Source of the DNA: Candidatus Gastranaerophilales bacterium
GTDB taxonomy: Bacteria; Cyanobacteriota; Vampirovibrionia; Gastranaerophilales; JAILCC01
DNA: 11,029 nt
Assembly (NCBI GenBank): GCA_024408745.1
Contig: JAKSUS010000022.1
Span: 1-11,029, forward strand
Reading direction: 5' to 3'
This document shows positions 1 to 6,128 of the stretch, piece after piece. The notes beneath the pieces are model-generated. The model worked only from the letters and a program-made list of their open reading frames with translations. It had not been told where the DNA came from and did no database searches. Positions within the stretch are counted from its first letter, which is position 1; every line of letters begins with the position of its first letter. A program made the translations under genes and the position numbers.

Positions 1-351
1 CACAAAACAACACTTTGCAGAAAATTTAAAACAAAAGAAAATGCTTTAAAATTTATTTTATTTTTCTATGTCGTAAGTTTTTTACTGATAATTTATATGT
101 CAAAAGGAAATCATTTATATCTTCTGACGTTTTTAACCATACCTTTAATTGCTGATTTATATTCATCATTGAATAACTACAACAAAGATAAAACTAATTT
201 ACCCCAAATAAAATTTTGGCATTATCCGTTGGATAATTGGAAAGAAGTTTCAAAAACAGAAGATGCACCATTTTATTTCAGATTTTTTTATTCAAGAAAT
301 ATTATGACTTTCTTTTTATTATTAACTTGTATTGCGATATTATTCAGCTAA
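1..351 (+). CDS. C-terminal part of a membrane protein, probably a UbiA-family prenyltransferase (5' end outside window)
   Basis: The frame is open from the first base, giving 116 visible residues and a TAA stop, so the start lies upstream of the window; the internal Met at base 97 is not the real start. The visible part begins with a short polar stretch (K-T-T-L-C-R-K-F), then a hydrophobic segment near residues 18-33, a second near 38-48, a polar loop with W-H-Y-P-L-D-N-W, and a final hydrophobic helix at about 100-116 preceded by F-Y-F-R-F-F-Y-S-R-N. The K-T-T-L motif before a helix and the late R-x-x-x-x-R-N before the last helix resemble the end of UbiA/MenA-type prenyltransferases, which attach polyprenyl chains to aromatic rings at the membrane. 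The catalytic Asp-rich motifs would lie upstream and cannot be seen, so the family call is tentative. Its stop overlaps the end of the convergent glcF by 12 bases. Confidence 0.6.
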   Translation, partial: HKTTLCRKFKTKENALKFILFFYVVSFLLIIYMSKGNHLYLLTFLTIPLIADLYSSLNNYNKDKTNLPQIKFWHYPLDNWKEVSKTEDAPFYFRFFYSRNIMTFFLLLTCIAILFS

Positions 352-1533
352 AAATTCAATTAATTGCATTGTTTTTACTTTTGATTTTTTTTCAATTAAG
401 CCTTGTTTTAAACCTAAAATGCAAGAAGGACAAGTTGTTAAAACAATTTCTGCTTTTGAATTTATAATATTTTGTGCTTTGTTTTTACTTATTTCTTTTG
501 AAATTTCAGAATTTGTTAAAATAAAGCTTCCTGCTGCTCCGCAACAACTGTCTGCTTCTTCTGATTTTAAATAATTTGTTTTGGGGATTTTTGAAATCAA
601 ATTTTCTATGATTTCTTTTTCTTTCATTCCTCTTATATGACAAGGGAAATGAATGGTTATATTATTGGTTTTCCAACTGCTTTTAGGTTTATAATCAATT
701 TTTTCCAATAATTCGTAAATACTAATACATTTTTGAGCAATTTTTAGCGCTTTTTCTTTATAATCATCTTCCAAAAATTCTGCATAATTTAAAAAAGTGC
801 ATTTACAACTTGCGCAGTCAAAAAGAAGATAATCAATATCATCAGGAACCAAGTCTATATTTATTTTTGCTATATTTTTAAAACTTTCAAAATCACCTGA
901 TGATTTTAACGGCAAACCGCAACAAGAAAAATCTGCTTCTATAATTTCAACAGATGTATTATCCAAAACTTTTTTAACTCCATTTTCGCAAGAGGGATTA
1001 ACGTAATTATTAATACAACCCTTAAAATATAATGCTTTGATGTCTTTCTTAATGTTTGAATGAACTTCAATCGGTTTAATTTTAACTTTTAATAATTCTT
1101 TTAAAAGTTGCGATTTTTTACAACCGAACATACTTGCTATTTCAAGAATTTTTGATTTTCTTAAAATATTTAAAAACAGTTTTAACATTTTCATATAAAA
1201 TTTGTTAGTTAAAATTTGAATTGCAAAAAATTTTGAAAAATTAAAAATACCGCAATTTAAAAGTTCATTTTGAGTAGTTTCAAGGATTTTTTGTGCATCA
1301 ATTCCCGAAGGGCAAAATTCTGTACATGCCTGACAATGGAGGCACAATTCCATAATTTCCAAAGTTTTTTTAGAAAATTTTATATCTTTATTTATAATTG
1401 CATTTAAGAGTTTAAATTTACCTCTTGAAACGGCACATTCTTTTTTTAAAACTTTATAGACAGGGCAAACTGACTGGCATAAGCCACAACCTGAACACTT
1501 ATAAACTTCGTCTTTAAAATCATTTAATTTCAT
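340..1533 (-). CDS. glcF: Glycolate/lactate oxidase iron-sulfur subunit GlcF
   Basis: Iron-sulfur electron-transfer partner of the flavoprotein encoded just upstream, passing electrons from 2-hydroxyacid oxidation to an acceptor. Numbered from the ATG at 1533 (397 aa), two ferredoxin-type 4Fe-4S motifs are complete: C13/C16/C19/C23-P and C64/C67/C70/C74-P. Two cysteine-rich CCG domains follow, with F-K-G-C near 170-173, C204-C205-G, D-C-A-S-C near 239-243, F-P-C-H near 296-299, C330-C331-G and C-P-S-C at 368-371. This is the usual GlcF architecture and length. A TTG two codons upstream (base 1539) could also serve, but ATG is preferred; neither has a convincing Shine-Dalgarno. The gene overlaps the end of glcD by 14 bases, which suggests translational coupling. 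Related LutA/LldE and heterodisulfide-reductase-like proteins share the CCG domains, but the glcD neighbour supports GlcF. Confidence 0.88.
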   Translation of the reverse strand: MKLNDFKDEVYKCSGCGLCQSVCPVYKVLKKECAVSRGKFKLLNAIINKDIKFSKKTLEIMELCLHCQACTEFCPSGIDAQKILETTQNELLNCGIFNFSKFFAIQILTNKFYMKMLKLFLNILRKSKILEIASMFGCKKSQLLKELLKVKIKPIEVHSNIKKDIKALYFKGCINNYVNPSCENGVKKVLDNTSVEIIEADFSCCGLPLKSSGDFESFKNIAKINIDLVPDDIDYLLFDCASCKCTFLNYAEFLEDDYKEKALKIAQKCISIYELLEKIDYKPKSSWKTNNITIHFPCHIRGMKEKEIIENLISKIPKTNYLKSEEADSCCGAAGSFILTNSEISKEISKNKAQNIINSKAEIVLTTCPSCILGLKQGLIEKKSKVKTMQLIEFLAE

Positions 1534-2935
1534 AATCAAACACTTTTTGCGGGTTCATAATATTTTTAGGGTCAAAGAGTTTCTTAATCTCTTTCATATA
1601 TTTCAGGGTAAACGGATCAACGCTGTATTTTAAATATTTAGCTTTAACCGCACCGATTCCATGTTCACCCGAAATTTTTCCGCCTAATTCTATTGCTTTC
1701 AAGAAAAGTTCTTTTACCGCACCATTTACTCTCTCTGTTTCCTGAATATCTCTCATATCAAAAGCAATATGCGGGTGGAAATTCCCGTCACCTGCATGAC
1801 CTACTATGCTTATATCAAGATTATATTTTTCACCAATTTCATAAGTTTTTTTAATCATTTCGGGCATTTTTGAACGAGGTACAACCATATCCTCAGACAA
1901 AACATTCGGTCTTAATTGTGTAACAGCAGCAAAAGCACTTCTTCTTGCTTTCCATAAATTTGCTTTTTCTTCTTCTGTTTTTGCGGTTTTATGTTTTGTT
2001 GCATTAAATTCTTCGCAAATTTCAATTATTTGTTTAATTTCTTTGTTAATAACAGTTTTATTTCCGTCAAGTTCAATAAATAATGCTGCTTCGTTATCGG
2101 TTAATAAACCGCAGGGTGAAAACTTTTCAATCGTTTCCATTGTAACTTTATCCATTATATCAAGAACAGACGATACGATTTTATTTAAGATTATTCCGTT
2201 AATTGCATTTGCGGCGTTTTCAATTTTATCAAAGTAAACAAGAATAAGATTTGTTTCTTCGGGTTTTGGAATAAGTCTGAAGGTTGCTTCCGTTATTACT
2301 CCTAAAGTGCCTTCAGAACCGATAAAAAGTTGTGTTAAATTAAATCCTGTTGCATTTTTTATAGTATTTGAACCTGTTTTGATGATTTCACCGGTTGATA
2401 AAACAACTGTTAAATCCAAAACATAATCTTTTGTTCCACCGTATTTAAAAGCTCTTGAACCGCTTGAAGATAATGCTAAAGAACCGCCGATTGTTGAAAC
2501 TTTTAAATTTGAAGGATCAGGAGGATAAAATAAACCTTCTTTTTCAACAATATTTTGCAAATCACCGACTATAACACCTGTTTGCACTTTAATTGTTTGG
2601 TTTAGTTTATCAAAATCAAGAATTTTATTCATTTTGTTTATTGATAAAATTATTCCGCCTTTAAAAGGTACACAGGCACCTGTCATATTTGTTCCTGCGC
2701 CGCGAACGGTTACGGGAACAGAATTTTCATAAGCAATTTTCATAATTTCGCTTATTTGTTCAGTATTTTCGGGGAATAAAATATAATCAGGCAAATATAA
2801 ATCGGTACTGACTGCAGTAGAATCCGTTGCATACATAATGCAATCTTCCTTAGAGGTCAAGACGTTTTCCTCACCTAAAATTTTTTCAAACTTCCTTTTT
2901 AAATTATTTTCTGTATTGTTAATAGTCTTTATCAT
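1520..2935 (-). CDS. glcD: FAD-linked 2-hydroxyacid oxidase/dehydrogenase, GlcD family
   Basis: Flavoprotein of 471 aa expected to oxidise glycolate, D-lactate or another 2-hydroxyacid to the 2-oxoacid. The N-terminal half is an FAD-binding type 4 (PCMH) domain at about 45-220, with V-R-G-A-G-T-N-M-T-G at 77-86, P-P-D-P-S near 138-142, T-I-G-G-S-L-A near 148-154 and G-S-E-G-T-L-G-V-I-T at 206-215. The C-terminal FAD-oxidase domain carries H-A-G-D-G-N at 380-385, F-H-P-H at 386-389 and S-G-E-H-G-I-G at 422-428, which are the metal/substrate region signatures of the family. The ATG at 2935 lies 6 bases after the HIT gene stop, with a weak AGG in the end of that gene as possible ribosome site, and its 3' end overlaps glcF. 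No glcE is present. Sequence alone cannot separate glycolate from D-lactate specificity. Confidence 0.9.
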   Translation of the reverse strand: MIKTINNTENNLKRKFEKILGEENVLTSKEDCIMYATDSTAVSTDLYLPDYILFPENTEQISEIMKIAYENSVPVTVRGAGTNMTGACVPFKGGIILSINKMNKILDFDKLNQTIKVQTGVIVGDLQNIVEKEGLFYPPDPSNLKVSTIGGSLALSSSGSRAFKYGGTKDYVLDLTVVLSTGEIIKTGSNTIKNATGFNLTQLFIGSEGTLGVITEATFRLIPKPEETNLILVYFDKIENAANAINGIILNKIVSSVLDIMDKVTMETIEKFSPCGLLTDNEAALFIELDGNKTVINKEIKQIIEICEEFNATKHKTAKTEEEKANLWKARRSAFAAVTQLRPNVLSEDMVVPRSKMPEMIKKTYEIGEKYNLDISIVGHAGDGNFHPHIAFDMRDIQETERVNGAVKELFLKAIELGGKISGEHGIGAVKAKYLKYSVDPFTLKYMKEIKKLFDPKNIMNPQKVFDYEIK

Positions 2936-2941
2936 TAAATT

Positions 2942-3280
2942 TTAACCTAATGATTTTAATTTTCTTCCTGCTAAAACGTGAATGTGCAAGTGAAATACTT
3001 CTTGTCCGCCGTCTTCTTTTGTATTTATAACTGTTCTGAAACCGTTTTTTGCCCCCTTTATTTTAGCAACTTCTTTTACCGCTAACATTAATTTTGCTAA
3101 GAGTTCAGGGTCATTAACATCTTCTATCGTTTCAAAATGTTGTTTGGGAACAATCAAAGTATGAATTGGCGCTTGAGGGTTTAAATCATCAAAAGCAACA
3201 ACATCATCAGTTTCATAAACGAATTTGCATGGAATTTCACCGTTTGCAATTTTACAAAAAATACAATCTTCTTTAATCAT
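2942..3280 (-). CDS. HIT-family (HINT-type) purine nucleotide hydrolase
   Basis: Small cytoplasmic protein of the histidine-triad superfamily, HINT branch, which typically hydrolyses nucleoside phosphoramidates such as AMP-lysine or AMP-NH2. From the ATG at 3280 the product is 112 aa, the usual HINT length. It has C6-I-F-C9-K-I (zinc pair with downstream histidines), N-G-E-I-P at 13-17, P-x-A-P-I-H near 35-40, and the triad H97-L-H99-I-H101-V-L-A-G, with the middle histidine the expected nucleophile. A longer frame starts at a TTG at 3310, but the ATG has an A-A-A-G-G ribosome site (3290-3294) at 9 bases spacing and starts where HINT proteins normally begin. It is the first gene of a probable operon with glcD and glcF. 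The physiological substrate in this context is unknown. Confidence 0.93.
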   Translation of the reverse strand: MIKEDCIFCKIANGEIPCKFVYETDDVVAFDDLNPQAPIHTLIVPKQHFETIEDVNDPELLAKLMLAVKEVAKIKGAKNGFRTVINTKEDGGQEVFHLHIHVLAGRKLKSLG

Positions 3281-3289
3281 ATAAAACAA

Positions 3290-3294
3290 CCTTT
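3290..3294 (-). promoter_or_regulatory. Ribosome binding site deciding the HIT gene start
   Basis: On the minus strand this reads AAAGG, 9 bases before the ATG at 3280. It supports that ATG over the in-frame TTG at 3310, which would lie upstream of this site and within a few bases of the predicted transcription start. Confidence 0.6.
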
Positions 3295-3314
3295 GCACCA
3301 AGTTTACCAATAAA

Positions 3315-3344
3315 ATATTAGCATAAACAAATTTTGTTTTTCAA
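3315..3344 (-). promoter_or_regulatory. Predicted sigma70-type promoter of the HIT-glcD-glcF operon
   Basis: On the minus strand there is a -35 box TTGAAA (3339-3344), an 18-base spacer, and a -10 box TAATAT (3315-3320) preceded by TG-C, an extended -10. A transcription start near 3308 would give a leader of about 28 bases to the ATG at 3280. This lets the operon be transcribed independently of dnaJ. The spacer contains a 15-base palindrome, annotated separately. Confidence 0.55.
3325..3339. promoter_or_regulatory. Palindrome in promoter spacer, possible operator
   Basis: AAACAAA-T-TTTGTTT is a perfect 7+1+7 dyad lying between the -35 and -10 boxes of the HIT-glcD-glcF promoter. An adjacent 10-base palindrome CAAATATTTG (3342-3351) overlaps the -35 box. 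A repressor bound at either would block RNA polymerase. The region is AT-rich, so chance dyads are common and no known regulator site is recognised. Confidence 0.25.
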
Positions 3345-3366
3345 ATATTTGTAATGTGAAATGTTT

Positions 3367-3504
3367 TTATTTGTTTAAATCAAATAATTTTTTGTAAAGT
3401 TCTTTTTGCTCAGGCGTTAAATTTTCTTCAACTTCAATTTGAATTTTAACGTTCATAAACCCAAAAGAGCCGTCTTTTTTAGGCAAACCGAGATTTTTTA
3501 ATCT
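3367..3504 (-). pseudogene. In-frame C-terminal remnant of dnaJ beyond a premature TAA
   Basis: Immediately after the TAA at 3505-3507 the same reading frame stays open for 45 codons to a TAA at 3367-3369. It begins R-L-K-N-L-G-L-P, passes through G-F-M-N-V-K-I-Q-I-E-V and ends E-Q-K-E-L-Y-K-K-L-F-D-L-N-K. This is the expected end of DnaJ/CbpA proteins: after G-G-K-x the family has (L/F)-R-x-(K/R)-G-x-G, a last beta strand, then a C-terminal helix used in dimerisation. One base change (TTA Leu to TAA, plus-strand base 3506) would explain the break. It has no ribosome site placed for independent translation, although an in-frame ATG occurs at 3456. Confidence 0.85.
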
Positions 3505-4392
3505 TTATGATTTTCCTCCTTGAGTTTCTGGCGGTATTGTAACTTTAACCGTTCCATGCAAAGTCGGAACATCTTTAACCGTTCCAAAGATACTTTCTGC
3601 GGGAGTTATTGTTAAAGTTCTTGTAACATTGTCACCATCAACTTTAAATTCAGATTTGGGATTAAATTTTATAACAAGATAAAGATTACCTGTATTTCCG
3701 TACTCGTCTTTTTTGCCTTCGTTAGAAAGTCTTATTTTTTGACCTTCTTTAACTCCTTTAGGAATTTTGACATTCAAATTTTTTGAAATTGTAGTTAAAC
3801 CTGTTCCTCCGCAACGGTAACATTTACTGCCACGACCTGAACATTCGGGACATTTATCAAGATATGCGATTTTTATGTTTTTTGTTGTTCCTTGCATAAC
3901 ATCTTGCGGTTCAACAATTATATTTTCGGTTATATCAAGATTTTGTTGAGGTTCAGGTTGTGATTGCCTGTATGAACGTGCTTTTTTCGTATAATTTGTT
4001 CTTGAAGTTTGCGTACCGAAATCACCAAACAAAGAACTAAAAAAGTCACTAAAACCGCCAAGACCGCCTAAATCACCAAAATTAATATTTGAATAAGAGT
4101 TTCCGCCACCCATTCCTCCAAAATTGAAATTCATATTTTCAAAACCAGGAGGCGGAGTAAAATCAGAACCTGATTGCCAACCTGAGCCTAAATTATCATA
4201 TCTTTGACGTTTTGCAGGATCAGATAATGCTTCATAGGCTTCATTAACATCTTTAAATTTTTCAGCAGCACCTTTTTCTTTGTTAACATCAGGATGATAT
4301 TTTTTTGCAAGTTTTCTGTATGCTGTTTTTATTTCTTTTTCAGTAGCATTACGGCTTACGCCTAATATTTCATAATAATCTTTATATTTCAT
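3505..4392 (-). CDS. dnaJ: DnaJ/CbpA-like co-chaperone (Hsp40), truncated by an in-frame stop
   Basis: Hsp40 co-chaperone that delivers substrates to DnaK and stimulates its ATPase. The 295-residue product has a J domain at about 4-68 with H33-P34-D35, a Gly/Phe-rich linker at about 69-126, a reduced zinc module (C181-P-E-C184-S-G-R-G and C191-Y-R-C194-G-G-T-G, two CxxCxGxG-type motifs instead of four), and C-terminal substrate-binding domains from about 150. The protein stops at G-G-K-S, inside the second C-terminal domain. The next 45 codons of the same frame still encode the missing strand and dimerisation helix, so the intact protein would have been 341 aa. The start at 4392 begins M-K-Y-K-D-Y-Y-E-I-L-G, exactly where DnaJ proteins start, with a weak purine-rich site (GAAGAA) upstream. 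No CIRCE element is seen. The gene may be inactive, altered, or affected by a base error. Confidence 0.88.
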   Translation of the reverse strand: MKYKDYYEILGVSRNATEKEIKTAYRKLAKKYHPDVNKEKGAAEKFKDVNEAYEALSDPAKRQRYDNLGSGWQSGSDFTPPPGFENMNFNFGGMGGGNSYSNINFGDLGGLGGFSDFFSSLFGDFGTQTSRTNYTKKARSYRQSQPEPQQNLDITENIIVEPQDVMQGTTKNIKIAYLDKCPECSGRGSKCYRCGGTGLTTISKNLNVKIPKGVKEGQKIRLSNEGKKDEYGNTGNLYLVIKFNPKSEFKVDGDNVTRTLTITPAESIFGTVKDVPTLHGTVKVTIPPETQGGKS

Positions 4393-4404
4393 GTTATTTC
4401 TTCG

Positions 4405-4415
4405 TTACAATGTAA
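4405..4415. promoter_or_regulatory. Small palindrome in the dnaJ leader, possible operator
   Basis: TTACA-A-TGTAA is a perfect 5+1+5 dyad lying 12 bases upstream of the dnaJ ATG, downstream of its predicted promoter. TACA/TGTA half-sites are used by several bacterial repressors (for example the BlaI/MecI group), but no matching regulator is in the window. It could equally be a chance dyad. Confidence 0.2.
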
Positions 4416-4433
4416 TCATTCTATTTTTATTTT

Positions 4434-4441
4434 AGTATAAT
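4434..4441. promoter_or_regulatory. Overlapping divergent -10 boxes between dnaJ and the GHL10-like gene
   Basis: The plus strand has a consensus TATAAT at 4436-4441, which would start a leader of about 50 bases for the gene at 4498. The minus strand has TATACT at 4439-4434, which would start a leader of about 35 bases for dnaJ. The two boxes overlap, so polymerase could occupy only one at a time. No good -35 box is visible for either direction, hence low confidence. Confidence 0.35.
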
Positions 4442-4497
4442 ATTAATAGGTTTTAAATAAAATAAATTATTTCTTAATATTTTAAAAGAGAGGTTAT

Positions 4498-6123
4498 ATG
4501 AAAAAGTTTTTATTAGTTTTAGTTGTACTACTTGCTTTTCAAATAAATGTATCGGCAAAAGAACAATTTCCTTTTGATAAACATGATTTGGATGTTGATA
4601 TAGAAAATGATTCTGATTTAAAAATTGATAATGATATGTTTAAGGATAAAGAATTATCCGTAGGTAATTTTGATAAAAAAGAAGTTGTTAAGTATAAATC
4701 ATACGGAATACAAAGTGTTGATAAGAAAGAAAAAGATGTTTTCGGACTTGATATTTATACACCAATGTTTGGTGAAACTACAAAAACCGATAAAAAAGGG
4801 TTTGAAGCAGTTATTGTAAATAACAAAGTCGTAAAATTAAATCAATATAACTCTTATATTCCAAGAAACGGTTATGTCGTTTCAGGTCATGGTCTTGCTA
4901 AAAAATTTATAACTAAAAATCTTTTTGAAGGTGCTGATGTTGAAATTGACTTTGCAAAGGATGAGTTTAGAGTTATTACTCACCCTGATAACTATATCAT
5001 TGAGGCAACTTATAAACTTGATAATGCAAAAAACGTTATGGAAAAAACGAAAACAGATTCATTTGAACGTGAAAATATGGAATTTTATATTTCAAAATCA
5101 GAAGAAATTTTAAACAGAACAAAAAAAGTTGTTCAATTTCAGGATTATGAAAAATCAATAGAAATGGCTAAAGATTCAATGGTTTATTCAGACAGAGCCT
5201 TATATTATTCACTTCCTTATAAGAAAGATGAATTTAAAGCTGTTTGGGTAACTCCAACGCAAAAATCAAAAGAAGAAGTTGCAAAAGATTTTGATGCTGT
5301 TCAGCACACATACGTTAATAATATTTTTATAGAAGTATTTAAAAACGGCTCAACAATTTACAAAAGTGATGTCGCAAAAGAATACGGGTTAAAAGAACAA
5401 AATGAAGATTATGCTAATTTTGATGTTTTAAATGAGTGGATAAGACTTGCGCAACTTAATGATATAAATGTTTATTTATCTTTTAATACTTTCAATTTAG
5501 GCAAACCTAAACAATCAACAATTAAGACAAATATTGTAAAAGTTCACCCTGATTGGTTAATTGATAAAGATGTTCCTAAAGGTGAAGAATATTTTATTAA
5601 TCCTGAAAATCAACAGGCACAAGCATTTTTGTTTGATTTGTTAAGAGAAGCTTCAGAAAAATATAATATTGCAGGTATCAATATTAATGGATTAAATATT
5701 GAAGGATATAATGCAGGAGTAACAAATTTTGTAAATAAGCTTGTTGAAAGGAAATTCATTAAAAATCTTTCAATTAACGTTTATTCGGAAGATATGAGTA
5801 TTAAAAACTGGAAACTTGATGATGATATTACAATAATGCCTGTTTTAACTTCACCTGATACTGACTATGCAAGAGATTTCTTAACTTCCGTAAAATATTA
5901 TTCTCAGGTTAAAAATATTTATCCTGTTTATACTCAATCGTATCAGGAAGAATTGCCCCGCAGTTTCTTTGAACAAGTTGCTATTGCAAGAGAATTAGGA
6001 ATGAACGGAATTGTTATTTATGATTTGGATTGTATGACAAAAGAATTCTTTACGGCAATAAGATTTTGTATATTCAGAGAACCATCAACTAAAAAACAAT
6101 TTTCATTATATGAAAGGAAATAG
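4498..6123 (+). CDS. Secreted GHL10-like (glycosyl hydrolase-like, DUF187-type) protein, degenerate signature
   Basis: A 541-residue exported protein. Residues 1-20 form a signal peptide (M-K-K, hydrophobic core, V-S-A cleavage site, no lipobox Cys). An acidic stretch at about 21-60 follows, then an N-terminal module with G-F-E-A-V-I-V-N at 101-108 and I-P-R-N-G-Y-V-V-S-G-H-G at 121-132. The C-terminal part from about 246 looks like a GHL10 (TIM-barrel, DUF187) domain: K-A-V-W-V-T at 247-252, N-N-I-F-I-E-V then I-Y-K-S, D-I-N-V-Y-L-S-F-N, H-P-D-W-L, and Y-F-I-N-P. Where the family usually has D-G-I-H-x-D-D, this protein reads A392-G-I-N-I-N-G, so catalysis is doubtful. Substrate would be a cell-wall or extracellular glycan if any. 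The ATG at 4498 has GAGAGG 4 bases upstream. It shares an operon with mtnA. Confidence 0.75.
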   Translation: MKKFLLVLVVLLAFQINVSAKEQFPFDKHDLDVDIENDSDLKIDNDMFKDKELSVGNFDKKEVVKYKSYGIQSVDKKEKDVFGLDIYTPMFGETTKTDKKGFEAVIVNNKVVKLNQYNSYIPRNGYVVSGHGLAKKFITKNLFEGADVEIDFAKDEFRVITHPDNYIIEATYKLDNAKNVMEKTKTDSFERENMEFYISKSEEILNRTKKVVQFQDYEKSIEMAKDSMVYSDRALYYSLPYKKDEFKAVWVTPTQKSKEEVAKDFDAVQHTYVNNIFIEVFKNGSTIYKSDVAKEYGLKEQNEDYANFDVLNEWIRLAQLNDINVYLSFNTFNLGKPKQSTIKTNIVKVHPDWLIDKDVPKGEEYFINPENQQAQAFLFDLLREASEKYNIAGININGLNIEGYNAGVTNFVNKLVERKFIKNLSINVYSEDMSIKNWKLDDDITIMPVLTSPDTDYARDFLTSVKYYSQVKNIYPVYTQSYQEELPRSFFEQVAIARELGMNGIVIYDLDCMTKEFFTAIRFCIFREPSTKKQFSLYERK

Positions 6124-6128
6124 AAAAC

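Noticed and set aside
237..574. Two plus-strand frames of 76-80 codons crossing the end of the first gene and glcF
   Set aside because: They overlap two better supported genes in other frames; the Leu/Phe/Ile-rich content comes from AT-rich DNA.
3505..3507. Stop-codon reassignment or recoding of TAA
   Set aside because: TAA ends several other genes here at normal family lengths (mtnA, gpmI, the HIT gene, glcF, pnp), so general reassignment is unlikely, and no recoding signal is recognised.
3505..3545. Strong GGAGG sequence just before the dnaJ stop, as a ribosome site for a separate downstream gene
   Set aside because: It encodes the conserved Q-G-G-K of DnaJ and no standard start codon follows at suitable spacing; the downstream frame is clearly the DnaJ C-terminus.
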